A DNA stretch of 64,000 nt. Source: Gnetum montanum. Taxonomy: Eukaryota > Streptophyta > Gnetopsida > Gnetales > Gnetaceae. Every line of letters begins with the position of its first letter. Position 1 is the first letter of the stretch. The position numbers and the translations under genes are program-made. A model generated the notes under the pieces. The model did not search any database. It had not been told where the DNA came from and saw nothing but the letters and a program-made list of their open reading frames with translations. The stretch covers positions 261,493 to 325,492 of the forward strand of contig MNCI01001919.1 of NCBI GenBank assembly GCA_015680685.1, written 5' to 3'. Positions 1-12,003 of the stretch are shown one piece after another.

Positions 1-177
1 AGTGACTGGGCATTTCTCAAACTAAGGAAGGACTCAAGGGTTGCAAAGGGTGTGACTTCAAGGGAACTTGATGTTTTTTTTGGTCATTCACTTGGCTGCT
101 TGGATGTTTTCCTCTTGGGTTTTCTTGTCGCTCCGATGTTACCCAATAATCAGAAGCTGAGACAATAAAAATAAGAA

Positions 178-318
178 GTCTTTGCATGGTGTGGTCCCCA
201 CGCATAAAAATACAAAACAAAAAAAATGAAAAAAAATGAAAAAAAAAAAGAAAAAAAGAAAAAGAAAAGAAAAGAAAAGAAAAAAACAAAATTGAGGATT
301 CAAAGCACACCCCTTAGA
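178..318 (+). repeat. Conserved spacer block with A/G-rich tract (E1 copy)
   Basis: A purine-only stretch of about 65 nt (roughly 220-285) is bracketed by two conserved blocks, gtctttgcatggtgtggt (178-195) and attcaaagcacacccctta (298-316). The same arrangement occurs at 33180-33290 and, inverted, at 54728-54838 and 60888-60990. The tract drifts in sequence but stays purine-rich, while the flanks are better conserved. It is not next to an LTR, so it is not the usual 3' polypurine tract. Confidence 0.7.
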
Positions 319-764
319 CGAAATAAAATTTGGGCTGCAAGCACTGGTTATGGAACCAAAGTGTTCCCTCTAACTAAGGCCCTTCTCGCTTCCCATTCTC
401 TCCTTCGTTTCGTCGGAATGGTGGTGGCTCTTCGAAGATGCATCCTTGTTATCCAAGTGGATGGTTTGACCAAATGCATTGATGCAAAGTCACTGGAAGT
501 GGTTGGTTTGAGGCCAGAGTTGGAATGAGATTCGCCAAGTCACATTAATCATACAACACAAAAGGGGTTGTACACCACCTTGCTCTTGGGATTCCATTCC
601 ACTTCTATTCTTCCCATCCTTCTCTCCATGGTTCACCTCATTTCCGGTTGTATCATTGTATATGCTTTGGTTGATGCTTTGTTTTCTTTTTGGTAAATTC
701 TTACGGTTAAGACTTTAACTCCTATTCCAAAGGACATTCCCAGAGCCCACGGACTCTTTGAATG

Positions 765-825
765 TGGGATTGTCAGGGCATTAAGGGCATGAGCCTGCTT
801 TGTGGAGGACCCACTGACATTCCTA
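765..825 (+). other. Structured RNA candidate (spacer hairpin, E1 copy)
   Basis: The outer stem is TGTCAG (771-776) with CTGACA (814-819), extended by GGA/TCC across one T-T mismatch. The inner hairpin is GGGC/GCCT closing an ATGA loop near 785-796. The strand between the stems contains GGGCATTA and GGAGGACCCA, shared with the other copies. The outer stem differs from the TGCAAG/CTTGCA stem of the E3 and EN copies on both sides, keeping pairing. The inference is a functional RNA element of the retrotransposon transcript. Confidence 0.65.
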
Positions 826-1208
826 TTTGGACCATTAGTTAACTTTTTTTCCTTAACATTTTGCAATTAATCAACATTTTTTGTTCATTTCCATCATGAC
901 ATCCCCTTCACCGATGCCATAGTTGTTCCTTTTTACCTATCTTTCCTACTCCTTTTCATTCTCCATTCTAACGCTACTGGAGGTTCGCGATTAGTCATGG
1001 GGGTACGGGGCCTGATTTTTCAATTTTATCCTAAGCCCCGAATTTTTTCGTTTTTCTTCCTAACCCCTATACCTTCGGTAGTCATCATCTACATTTTCCC
1101 AGATCCATACTAGCCATACCACAACTTAGCCAAGGAACCTAAACCAAAGAAAGGTATGATTTACTTAATGATTCAATTACCCTTGCTAATATATCATTGT
1201 GTTGTGGG

Positions 1209-1300
1209 TGCAGATGGTCATCATACAACAACGAAATGGATCTGGAGCAAACACTTGGAACGGAATAGCATTGAAGCCGCTATGCAAGGAGCAGAATTGA
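1209..1300 (+). pseudogene. ORF2 remnant with splice-acceptor-like start (E1)
   Basis: The sequence TGCAG at 1209-1213 runs straight into an ATG at 1214, followed by 28 codons and a TGA at 1298-1300. The same junction, tgcag|ATGG, precedes the ORF2 of element EN (51601), and a decayed tgcat|ATGG precedes that of E3 (34629). The remaining coding part is too short to show a domain. It is read as a truncated copy of the same 3' ORF, mainly by position between the spacer hairpin and the 3' polypurine tract. Confidence 0.45.
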
Positions 1301-1595
1301 TAACGCGCTTACGGATGGACAACAGAAGGCGCAATCTAGGTGTTGGCAGCAACAAGACTCTTCTCACTTCTTCTCTTCTATTCTCTCTCCTCTTTTCTCT
1401 CAGCTGCCAACTATGGCCTGATGTCATTGTAATAAGGTGTTCACCCTTGTTATCAGGAACACCAGTTTTGTTAAGTCTTGTAATAAAGACCGTTCACATG
1501 TCATCCCATTAGTTCCATTTCCCCTAATAATCCCATACCTACCTAATATCATTGTAAGGAACTCGAGGACGAGTTTTCATTCAGTCATGGGGGTA

Positions 1596-2607
1596 TGATG
1601 AGACGCGACCTGCATGTGCCGCGATATCGCGTCCTGCTGTCATATCTATAAATAAGAGGCGGCACTCCCTTCATTTCCCAATCCTGGCTAGAAGTAGCGA
1701 AGCTCTGGCAGATTGATCACTCCAGAGTTAGAATTTTTCCCATGTGCCCGCAGTAGGAGTCCTAGAGTGAACGGCTCTTTATTCGAGCAGCTTGTAACCT
1801 AAACCCAAGTTGTGTACGGCAATAAAGATGAACTTGATTGGATAAACCTTGCAGCACGTGGTTTCATTTATTGTTTTTTATTTACTGCTTTCCTAGTGCA
1901 TTCAAGTACGACTTGATTACGAGTGTCTACGGACGTGTACGGCTAGTCAAGGAATCAGCTGCGTGACGCAACGCATGAGTACGACTCAATTACGAGCATT
2001 GGCTGCTTGGTAACCCAGTAGCGTATTCCAGGATTCTATGCTTGGTAATCCCAATAGTAGTTTGATGTGTACGGCTAGTTGAGGAATCGGCTGCTCATTG
2101 CTAGGCTAGAACGTGTGATAAGTACGACTTAGTTACGAGCACCTACAGGTGTGTACGGCTGGCTAAGGAATCGGCTGCTTATCACACATAGGCTAAATAG
2201 GTGCCTCAGTACGACCACTTCGAGCACTTGCGTTACGTGTGGCGATCCCAGTAACGATTAGCGTTTGGTAAGCCACAGTTGCATAGTTCAGGGTGTGTCC
2301 GGTAAGTGGGAACGGATGCTGACGCTAGTTAATTTAGACTTAGAGCTTTAAGTTAGAGTTAGCTTAGTTTCTCAACCCTTTCCCCTGATAGCATAGAAGA
2401 TAAGCCGAAAATACCAAAAAAATCACATACCTTAGGCTTGCTTAACCATACACCGTGACACTTACAAGCAAGCCTGGGAAGACAACGAATGATTAACCCC
2501 AAGTGTTTCTTGTGGTGTTAAGGCATTTAGTCTGCGGAGTTCGACCGGATTGCGCGTGCACGCTCGTATTCGTATGGTTGAGTGTAGGGGTACCTCGCCA
2601 CTCATCA
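1596..2607 (+). mobile_element. E1 3' LTR
   Basis: The LTR starts TGATGAG directly after the polypurine tract and ends CTCATCA, the same termini as the LTRs at 29106, 46837 and 52561. A TATA box (tataaata) lies at 1647-1654. The U3 holds gatatcgc-type words at about 1617-1646. The last ~30 bp (ggttgagtgtaggggtacc type) match the ends of all related LTRs. At 1012 bp it is longer than EN's LTRs (801 and 863 bp), largely because an R/U5 segment is tandemly repeated. The partner 5' LTR is outside the window. Confidence 0.9.
1905..2240 (+). repeat. Tandem repeat inside R/U5 of the E1 LTR
   Basis: Diverged copies of a unit beginning agtacgact..acgagc start at 1905, 1978, 2121 and 2218. The first three are followed by tgtacggct-ag/gg and aaggaatcggctgc-type words. 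Related LTRs in this window carry only one such unit, so this is a local expansion in this LTR lineage. Unit length is irregular (73-143 bp) because of indels. Confidence 0.6.
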
Positions 2608-2768
2608 AAGTCCAACCTTAAATGCCACAAGTCAAACCCATTCCCAAGGCATATCATGAATATTTACAACTCCTCCTAATGGGGCATCCCCTCCTTTTTA
2701 AGGTTAATAATATGATTATAATACAATTTTTCCCTTAACAAGGGATGGGACATTAAAATCTACCCCCA
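2608..2768 (-). mobile_element. EA 3' end: polypurine tract and LTR start fragment
   Basis: Read on the minus strand, the pol frame ends in a TAA at 2771-2769. This is followed by a purine run (aatgggggtaga) and by a sequence beginning TGTCCCATCCC, which fits a PPT followed by an LTR starting with TG. The fragment is cut at 2608 by the end of the E1 LTR. No second copy of this LTR was recognised in the window, so the LTR identification is tentative. Confidence 0.45.
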
Positions 2769-5700
2769 TTAAGCATCTAGCTCATCCTCAAGTGCTTCCT
2801 CTATGTCCAACTACTCAGCTACTACTTCCTCAATATGCTCCTTAATTTTAGCTTCATTATTATCTTCATTATCATATGTACAAATGAAGATTAGATATTA
2901 TTAAAGTTAATTTATTACTTTAATAATAGATACAATTTATTATTCAATATCATGATGATAAAAAAGTTGGAGTTAACTATTGAGAATGAACTTCTTGTTT
3001 TTCCAGGTTTGTTGATCACAATTTGACACTTGGATGAGTACTTCACTAATGGTTTTATTACGAAGCTTCTTGGTTCTATGATTCTTGATTGCAATTGGTT
3101 TGACCTCAAAGATAGCATTAAATCTCAAGGACAAAGTATTCCAATCTAGCACATAAGGCACATCATTTTCATGAAATGTTTTTAGCAAACTTACATGGAA
3201 GATTGGATGAATTCTTAAAGTTTTTGAAATATTTAATTAATATGCTACTTTGTTAATTTTCTATGATAGTTCAAAGGGTCACAATATCTTGAAGCCAACT
3301 TAGTATATTGTAGTAGTTTAACGGAACTCTTGGTGAATTTTAATCTTAGTAGTACTTGATCTACGACTTGGAATTTCTTCATAGGTCAATGTTGATGTAC
3401 ATGTCCCTTATATTTATCTTGGGCTACTTGCAATTTTTTTTTTACTCTTGTAATAATAATTTTCATTATTTTTATTTCTTCTTCCTTCAACTCCATTCTT
3501 AAGGTTGAAGCCATCCAAGTTAGTGATGCATGATAGTTTCATTCATATACAACTTCAAATGGTATCCAATGTATGGATCCTTGATAATTATTATTGTAAG
3601 AAAATTTGGCTAGATGCAAGTAACTCTTCCATGTCTTTCGTCTACTTCCAACATAGCTTTGTAAAATAACTTCTGGTATTCAATTTAGAAATTCTATTTG
3701 ACCATCTATCTTAGGGTGGTAAGTTGTGTTGAATTTCAATTAGGTCTCATATTCCTTAAAGAAATTTCACCAAAATTTGGATATGAACTTAGGATCTTTA
3801 TCTGAGGTGAGTGATTTTGGGCACCCATGTAACTGAAATACTTCTTGTAAAAATTTTTTGGCTACTTCTTTAGCTATATTTGTAGACTTCAAAGCTATAC
3901 AAATCAGACATCTTTGATAAGTGATGAAACATCACCAAGATTGAGTCATCTCCTATCTTGGTTACTAGTAATTCCACAATGAAATTCATGGTAACATCTT
4001 TCCATTTCCATGTTGGGACTGTCAAAGGCTATAGTAATCCACTTGGTTTTTTTTTCTTTGCTTTTATTCTCTAGTAGGTTAATCATTTTAAATGTATGTG
4101 GATACACCCTTCTTCATTCAAGACCAAAAATAATATTTTTGTATCACATAAGTTCCAACATAACCTAGATGCCCAAGATATGGTACTTCATGGGATTTAG
4201 ACAATAGCTTAAGTCTCCAATTCTCTTCTAGTATACATACCCTCTATTATTTCATTAATAGAAAATTGGAAAAATTTGGTAATGGGGCTCGAAATAGATA
4301 TTGATTAGAATGTTCTTGAAGTAAGGATCTTCTTTTATTCGTTCCTTAATTTCTTCTTCCATATGGGTTGTCACCATGTTGATCATCAGGTTCCACATTC
4401 AACTAAGAGAGTCATCCACTACATTTTTTTTTAATATATTTAATCTCAAAATTATATTTGGCCAATAATTCTATCCATCATCATTGTCAACTTTTCAAGA
4501 TAGGTTATCTTTACAAGTATTCTAAACTTTTATGATTTATTTTTAGTACAAATCTTTTTACACAAAGATAATATCTTCAAACTTTCAAAGCATGAACAAC
4601 TACCAGTAATTCTAAATCATGGGTTGAGTAATTTACCTTAGCTCCTTATAATTTACAAGATTCAAAATCTACCACTTTATCTTCTTGTGAAAGAACTACA
4701 CTGATTTTGACTTCACAAGCATTTGTAGATATTTCATCATCTAGAATTCTTAGATAGGTGATGTTGTAAGTAGCATTTTTAATCTAAGGAAATCTTTCTT
4801 GCATTTTTCATCAAAATTAAATAGACATTTTTCCTATAAAAGGTCATTCAAGGGAACTATCAAAATAGAATAATGTTTAATAAAACATTGGTAAAAACCT
4901 ATTAAGTCCAAGAAACTATGAACCTCTATAGCAGCTTTTAGCTCTAGCTAATCTTAATTTGCACTAACTTTAGCCAAATCTTCTTGTAATCATTGTTCAA
5001 ATACTATATGATCCATGTATGATACTTTTTCTTTGAAAATTTCACATTTACTAAATTTTTCTTTTAACTAGTATTTCTTAAGAACTTCCATTGTAGTTTT
5101 TACATGTCTAACATGTTCCTCTCTTAACTTAGAGTAAACAAGTATATCATTCATAAATATGATAACAAATTGATCAAGGTATTCTCAAAAGATATTATTC
5201 ATTAATGTCATAAATGTTGTAGGTGTGTTGGTTAATCCAAATGGCATCACCACAAACTCATATAATCCATATCTAGTTCTAAATGTAGTTTTTTCAATGT
5301 CTTTTTCCTTAATCCTTATTTGGTGATAACTGAATTTTAAATCGATCTTTGAGAAATAACATTCTCTAGTATGTTGATCAAACAAGTCATTGATCCTAGG
5401 TAGGGGATAGATGTTTTTAATTTTCACTTTGTTCAATGCCCTATAATTAATGCATAATCATAATATAGCATCTTTCTTTTTTGACGAATAAGACTGGTGC
5501 ACCCCAAGGTGAGACACTAGGTTAAATCTTCCCTTCTTCTAATAATTGATCTAATTTTACTTTAAATTCCCTTAATTTAGAGGTGGAAAATCTATAAGGA
5601 GATTTTGAAACTGGTTGTGTACTAGGGAAAATATCAATAGCATGTTCAATAATTCTTTTTGAAGGTAATTTGCTAGTTTCACCAAATACCAAATTTTTAT

Positions 5701-6250
5701 ATTCTGCAAGTTCTTTTGGAATCTTAATGTCATAGGAATTCTGAAGTTGAATTGCTTTTACAACCAACATAGTAGCATCATTTTTTACTAATCTCTTAGA
5801 TTTCTTAATATTTATTGTGTGAATTTGCTTTATTGTTCCTATCCACCTTAGAATCCTAACTTTGTCAGTGTTTAACACTTTTAAAACATGAGTTCTGAAA
5901 TAGGTAATAATGTAAAAATTTTGTAAAAAATACATTTGTAAGATTTCATCAACATCATCTCATTTAAATTCAAAGAATTTATCAACAAAAGGCATGTCTT
6001 ATAAAACAAAAGTAATTTCTCTACACCTAGTATGCTTTCTTATAATCATTCCATCTACAAGTTCTATTCTAACAACTTTCTTCAAAGGTAAACATAAATT
6101 CAATGAATTAATTAAAATTAGTGAAATAAAATTTTTACTTGCTTTGGTATTAATCAAAAATTTAATTTTTTTCCTAAATTACTCCTTCAAAATAAAGCAA
6201 ATTGAAATTTTCTCAAACCTGACTTAGCTAATGTTGAAATCTTCTACATG
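2769..6250 (-). pseudogene. EA pol pseudogene (Tekay/Del-like chromovirus)
   Basis: This is a minus-strand Ty3/gypsy polyprotein, broken by many stops and frameshifts. Order from the 5' side: protease around 6175-6090, with the catalytic DTG-type triplet read as Asn-Thr-Lys at 6151-6143; a PR-RT linker and RT start (5935-5522); the RT core (5436-5185) with [32 protein letters not shown]; RNase H remains around 4900-4600; integrase around 4400-3500, with a YHP..DGQ-E motif near 3690-3740 and a YNN motif near 3590. The RT wording is typical of Tekay/Del elements. The C-terminus near 2769 is acidic. The element cannot be functional. Confidence 0.85.
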
Positions 6251-6299
6251 ACTATCATGGTGTTTTGGAATTTTCATTTGGCCATGTTTGAATTGAGTT

Positions 6300-7461
6300 T
6301 TTTATTAATGGTGTGATTTTTTCTTTAAATTTTTTCTTGTAATTTTGGGAAATCGTATTTGAAATGATCTTCACTACAAGCAAAACATCCTAATTAAGCT
6401 CTCTTGATGGGTGTTTCTTCTACCATTTCTTGTCAAAGAATAGTTTGTACTTGATTTGATTTTTCATAATCCTTGGTAATTCTATAGGCTTCATCATCCT
6501 TTTGAGGATTGTGTGCATGTGTCTAGGGATGCAGTTATGCATGTAGTCCACCAATAAATTTTGAAGCTAATTCTCCCTCATTTTGATGGCTCACATACTA
6601 AGAGATATTATAGAATTCCTTGTAGTAATCTTCCATAGATCGTCTTCCCAATCTTAAAGAATCAAATTGCATATTATGCTCTTTGAGGAAGGAATCTAGT
6701 ATAAGTTTTTATTCAAAATATTAATAGAAGTTAAGCTAATTTTTACTCAAACATTGACATCTCAATCCATTCCACCATGTTGCAAAATTTCCTCTTAAAT
6801 ACAAGGATACTACTTTTAAGTGTTCTTGGCTTGACAAATTCAACATATCGAAGTAATTCTTCATGGTATCAATCCAATCTTTCGCCTTGTTATGAGATCC
6901 AAGGGCTCCATCATAATGATCTAGTTTTACCTTTTTGGAATAAACTTGGGTTAGTGATTCTCTTGGTACATTTTTCCAATTCCAATAACCCTCCTCTTCT
7001 AATTCAATTCTTTGGCTTAGTGAAGGGATATCAAAATGCTAGCATCCAATAGGTGGGGACTAATTTCTATGATGATCCCTATGGGGAAGTTGATCTTGAT
7101 TCTACTCTCTATAATGTGGGGATTGATCTTGGTGTTGGTACCTAGGTAGAAAGTGGTTTTCATTAGAAGGTTGGGTCATATGATCAATTAATTGTTTGCT
7201 GGAGTCTAAAAAAGAATTCATCTTTCTTTATACTTCCCACCATTTTCCTTCAGAACTTTGGGACAACTTCCTAATTTCTTCAAACATGTTTTGCATATAT
7301 GTCTAGAATGCTTGGTTTAACTGATGAAGTTCCTCTTGGACACCTCTAATTTCATTAATTTGTTGTTCAAGGGCATTCATTTGACCATTGACTTGAAACT
7401 TCATCATTTTCTAGTGTACAATCTAGGCTTTATACATTAGTACATTGAAAAAACTAGGCAT
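6300..7461 (-). pseudogene. EA gag pseudogene
   Basis: The likely start is the ATG at 7461-7459 on the minus strand. It opens a Gln/Asn/Glu-rich, coiled-coil-like N-terminus (about 7440-7230), followed by retrotransposon gag-like sequence to about 6400. A decayed zinc knuckle lies near 6345-6395 (CFACSEDHF-type; the last Cys position is Phe). Several in-frame stops are present. It is collinear with, and 5' of, the pol pseudogene, so it belongs to the same element. No 5' LTR or clear primer site could be found upstream of it. Confidence 0.7.
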
Positions 7462-8024
7462 GTTTGCAGTTCCCTAGCTTCTATGATCTATTTATGGATC
7501 TAATTATAGCTAATTAGTTCCACAAAAAGATTAAAAATAACATAAAAAACTTTCCTCTTCATGAACTCCTAATTGACCACACAACTCTAATTATTCAAGG
7601 AAATAGTTAATTTTACAAGACTTTTTCATGTTTTGGGACCCTAAATAACATCTCAAAAAGTGAATTTTTCTATCTTTTGTAAGGAAAATATAACCATTCC
7701 ATTATGTCTAAAAGATTCAAATCTATTGAAAATGAATTTTTTTTCATTAAAAAAAACTCTAGAGTCATAATTTATGGTCATTTTAAGCTGCAAAAAGTTT
7801 CATGTTTTACAAGACTTCTTGAGAGGTCATCCATCCTAACACTAATCTAGGATGAGTGCACTTAATTGTGAATTTCTTATCTTAGTTACTAACAAAGCAC
7901 CAAATTTAGAAATTTTTATCCATTTTTTAAATTTAAGTTTGGTTACCTATTCTACTGGTCTTTTCAAATTTTCTATTAATTGATGTATAATTTATGATTG
8001 ATTATATATCTAGCTAGTGGTGTC
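7462..8024. other. Unassigned AT-rich sequence upstream of EA gag
   Basis: This should hold the EA leader, primer site and 5' LTR, but no primer site, no TG...CA termini and no match to the 2608-2768 LTR fragment could be seen. It contains no plausible gene. Confidence 0.5.
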
Positions 8025-8395
8025 TAGGGAACACTATGGGAGATGGCCTTCCATAGTATCTACCTACGGTGTCTGTGAAGCTTCATGGAAAGTAGCCTTT
8101 CATAGTGTATGTGATTCTCTATCAAAGGAAGCCTTCCAAAATGTACACAAAGCTTCATGGGAGGTAACCTTCCATGATGTCTATAGTGCTCTATGAAAGG
8201 TAGCCTCCCATGGTTTCCATGCTATCTATGGAGCTTTGTGGAAGGAAACCTTTTAGAATGTCTATGGTGCTCCATGGAAGGCAACCTTCCATGGTGTCCA
8301 TGGTGCTCTATTGAAGTCAAGATTCTATGTTGTTCATCATGTTTGCCAAGTTCTATGGGAGGCAGCCTTCCATGGTATTCATGATGCTCATAAAC
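8025..8395. repeat. Degenerate minisatellite, unit about 36 bp
   Basis: About ten imperfect copies of a unit like ctctatgggaggtaacc + ttccatggtgtctatggtg occur in tandem. The core words ggaaggcaacc, ccttccatggtg and tatggtgct repeat. Several neighbouring units are exactly 36 bp long (for instance around 8155-8300), others 34-49 bp. Because 36 is divisible by three, an open frame at 8193-8384 repeats a Trp/Pro/Cys-rich peptide. This looks like a by-product of the array rather than a gene. Confidence 0.8.
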
Positions 8396-10913
8396 ACCAT
8401 AAACTACTAAAATTTGTGGCAGGCTTTTTAATGAAACGAAGGCAAGGGCAACATCAGTGGTGTAGCCAATGGCAATAATAGTGGTGACTATAATAAAGGG
8501 TAGTGTCAGTAGTTAGTAGTGCAAATGGTAATGGCACAATAATATAGATCATGTTTAGGCATAGTGGCATTCCTAGTCAATGGTAACACCACAAATATAT
8601 GGTCAAAGCTATGTCCTTTTCCAACTAGAAATGGGACATAGCTGAATAGTCAAATGTGGACCACAATGGAGTCTATCATTCTCTATGATGTTGACTAGAG
8701 ATCCATTGATCTTTCTATCACCAAAGAAGATGAATAAGATGCCAAAGTTAGAGGCTATGATGATGACAATTGTGTTGGTCAGGTTAATATGCCACAGAGA
8801 AAGTGAAGACTATAGGATGATTTCAATGCCTTCATGACCACCAAGGTTAACAATCTACCTCAACCTCTGCTTGAGGCAGAAGTGTTGTTCTGCATCCAAA
8901 TCATGAAGGATCACAATATGAAGAAATTCTTGTGTTTGAAACTAGAGCACCTCATTTTATGAATGCTCATCATGTGATCACTTGGTTTTGGTACCTTAGA
9001 TCCCTCTCAAATTACTACATTCCCCAGTGCATTTGAACTAATGTCATTTTGTGTTACCATGATGATGCTTTGTTGACACAACCATAGCCACAGTTGCAAT
9101 CATAGCTATAGATCCAAGTAGTTGAAGAAGGAAGCAACTACAATCACGATTAGTAGTTGGAATCATATCAAAGATCAATGGAGTTGTAAACCATGGTTCG
9201 GCTATCCACAATGAGGTTATGGTTGCTGATATAGCAAGCATCATCACTAGCCAAGAATAGGATGGCCTAAGCCACATCCTCAACCATGAGGATGACGCTA
9301 TTGAGACTACCCATGAGCCCAACTATGCCTTCTATATTAGCCACCTCTTGGCTTGTTAGATCATGATCATCATCACCATCCCCATCATCAGCATCACTAT
9401 GGCACCATGCATTAACGAGCATACGGGTAATGATGCCAAAGGATGACATGGCATTGATGTGGATGTTGTGGCAATTAAGTTCATAGGTGATGTTGTGGAT
9501 GAGCCCTAAGAGAATGTGCTTAGAGACCATGTAGCATTGAGGGCCAAGTCCACTAGTTATGGGGCCAATGTTGCAAAACCATGGCCTAGGTTGTGTGCTT
9601 CATGGTCATGGAACCATGATCCCTCCCTTTTTCTTAATAATAATTTGGGAGTGGTGTTCAAACCCATGACCTCCCATGTGTTAAAAATAATTAAAAAATA
9701 ATTTAATTTTAATAAATTATGTGCAACATAAGAAATGTTGTATCTCTCAAAACATAAGTCAAATTTCAATGAAATTATCATCATTGGAATCCTCTCAGAG
9801 AGCACTACATATTTAGCTAGAGATAATGCTAGTTTACTTGACCTATTAACCAGAAAATCAAAAAAAAACGTAAATGTTAGTTAAGTGTTAATTAATAATT
9901 AACTACATGTTAACTTAAATTATACTTCACATTTCTTGAATCATATTCACTTGTAATGGTTACTAGGATTCTTATAAATTTATCAAACTATGTCCTTTTT
10001 CCCAAATCAACCATTCTTTCATAGCAACTGCAGAGAGAGATTTTGGCATAGAAAGTCATAAGATGGCTCCACCAATGCATTCTAATCAAGCTTCTCCTAC
10101 TTCTACTACTCCCTAAAGTAGCTTTACCTCTATTTTTTTTAGTTCCATCAAAATAATATAGTTGAGGCTACTAATACATTTCAAAGTTTACTAGATGTTG
10201 TTGGTTTTGAATATCTTAAAACTTCAAGGTTATCAAAGTTATTGGTTTTTCTAATTTTCCATATTGTAAAATTCAAAGATGTTATAAGAAATGTATGCAA
10301 TGTTTACTTTCCCTAGGACGGTTCTCCTTCTAAACTAGTTTTAGAAAATCTAACAGTTACTCCTAATATTATATGTACTACTTTGAGTCTTCATCTTAGG
10401 GAGAATCCATTTAATCTAGGTTTGAAATTAGTTGAGTTCAAAGATTTTTTGTAAAAAAGAAATGTCTAATTATCTTTCTCATTTTACCCTAGTTTAGGAG
10501 GAATTTTACCTTGATGATTTTAATAATATATCGATATATCAATTTATACATAACAAAGTCTAGTGGAAATTTTAGTCTTCTCATGTCTCCTCCTTTGCAA
10601 TCTATCTTCTTCATGATGCAAGGAATGGTAGATTATTTGATTGGTCACTTTCTTGCTTTTCTACCTTATTTCTTCCTATGGAGTTTGCTACATCTAGTAA
10701 GAGAGACCCTATAGATTCCTATACCATCATATATGCACCCTTAATCATGACCTTGCTCTCAAGTTATAATTCTACCACCAATAGTCTTAATCATTTTAAT
10801 CCTAATCTACATCTTGGGTAGCTTGAGGAAAAAAAATTAATGAGTCAAGTTGAAGGTGCTAAAAAGAATTGAAAAACTCTCACATAAATTTAAAATGCAT
10901 AAGAAATTGACGA
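8396..10913. other. Unassigned region without recognisable gene
   Basis: This is mixed, moderately AT-rich sequence. Short frames exist (for example 9044-9530 on the minus strand and 9516-9701 on the plus strand), but they are biased in composition, show no known motif and overlap each other. Words such as caaacccatgacctcccatg near 9660-9680 recall relics of dispersed plant repeats. A few stretches (8640-8990, 10080-10470) have coding-like rhythm but too many stops. I see no RNA gene. Confidence 0.5.
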
Positions 10914-11644
10914 TGATGTGGACATCAAATAAGCCAAAGTAACATCTATCCATGAATGGGATCTTTCCTTGATGTTTTGGCATGTTTGGAGAAGTTTGGG
11001 AACTATCTTGATGAGTTTAGGAGGTTTTGAGAGCTATGGGGACTTGTTTGGAGGTTCTAGGCCTTAAAACAAGCATCTTTCTATTTTGTCCTTGAAAGTG
11101 AGACATCCCAACTACAAGTGAGACATTCCATCTACATTTTAGATGTCTCAGCTAAGATGTCCCACATGATTTTAAGATGTTCCAACTGTTAACAAGAATT
11201 TGAAGGTGAGATGTCCCATTCTTCTCTAAGGTATCCTTGACAAATACAAGACAATTTCCTACAAGTCTCTAAAGACTTAAATTTTTAATTTAAAGAGGGA
11301 AGATGAAGAGATAAGATAAAAATCTATAAATAGACTTCTTGGACCTTCAATTTAATTAAGAGAGTCTAGAAAGGGAAAGAGAGTTGAGTTCAAAGAAGAA
11401 TAGAAAGAGTGTGTCTTGGCAAGGTTTATTGATGATCATCCATATGAGTGTGTGTTTTTCTTAATTGTGTGTATGAGAGTTAGATTGAACCTCATGTCCA
11501 TCCTTGGGAATTTGTTCTTCCTATCAATTGTAATTTCTCCACTTGAGCAAGAGTAAAGCTTTTATTTTCTTTTCTTATTCCAATTTGTTGTTTCTATGAC
11601 ATTGAGAAAGCTTGAATTGTGGAATCAATGGGAGCTCTTCATCA
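10914..11644 (+). mobile_element. EB 5' LTR
   Basis: It starts TGATGTGGACATC, the same as the 3' copy at 14881, and ends CTTCATCA just before a primer site. A TATA box (tataaatag) lies at 11325-11333. The U3 (about 11095-11215) carries repeated, partly inverted words of the type gagacatcccaac / agatgtctc. The first ~390 bp can be followed in the 3' LTR. The related EC LTR (15313-16130) matches best downstream of the TATA box. Confidence 0.88.
11095..11215 (+). promoter_or_regulatory. U3 repeat array of EB LTR
   Basis: The words gagacatcccaac, gagacattcc, agatgtctcag, aagatgtccc and gagatgtccc recur in both orientations, about 110 bp upstream of the TATA box. The 3' LTR has the same array at about 15075-15215. 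The EC LTR carries an equivalent array at 15555-15740 built on gacatcttc instead. Position and repetition suggest enhancer repeats. This is inferred from sequence only. Confidence 0.45.
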
Positions 11645-11647
11645 GAT

Positions 11648-11660
11648 TGATATCAGAGTA
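11648..11660 (+). other. EB primer binding site (tRNA-iMet type)
   Basis: The sequence tgatatcagagta begins 3 nt after the LTR end. It differs from the plant initiator-Met tRNA complement TGGTATCAGAGC by transitions at two positions. The EC element has tgtatcagag at the same place. Confidence 0.75.
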
Positions 11661-12003
11661 GCTTGGAATTGAAGATTATTTCATTCAAGTCAATAATTCT
11701 CATCTCAATTGTAAATAATCACTCCAAACTCTTAATCTTGGGTGAATTCTCTCTTGATACTTGTTATACTCATCTTAGGATTTGAAAAGTTTCCTTTGAT
11801 TCCTAAGTTTATCACATCTTTTAATAATCAAAATATAATTATGTAATTGGACACACATTGGCTTGTAATAGCTATGGTTTGAATATATTATGCTCATTTC
11901 TCTTAAGATTTAAGAATTTCTTATCTCATTCTTGAGAAATTTTAAAAATTTCACCTTTCCTCATAGAATGTTATGTGAATTGCCTTTTAAATCAATTTCC
12001 ATA

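Larger units (their letters stand above)
1..1595 (+). mobile_element. E1: 3' internal region of an Athila/Tat-like LTR retrotransposon (partial)
   Basis: This is the internal sequence lying upstream of the 3' LTR at 1596. It has no long reading frame. It is recognised because its blocks recur in the same order in E3 (33040-34630) and, inverted, in E5 and E6: a block around 178-195 (gtctttgcatggtgtggt), an A/G-rich tract, a block near 298-318 that reads attcaaagcacacc, a hairpin element at 765-825, and a short ORF2 remnant at 1214. The sequence tcagtcatgggggta at 1581-1595 is the polypurine tract next to the LTR. The 5' part of the element lies outside the window. Family assignment rests on E3, which has a primer site and pol. 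Confidence 0.8.

Noticed and set aside
226-528. Lys-rich ORF over the purine tract of E1
   Set aside because: The Lys run is just the A/G tract; sister copies do not keep the frame.
8193-8384. Trp/Cys-rich small protein
   Set aside because: It is produced by the 36-bp minisatellite; no start context or conservation.
9044-9530. Overlapping minus-strand ORFs rich in Ser/Trp and Asp/His
   Set aside because: Biased composition from GATG/CATC repeats, mutual overlap and no recognisable domain.
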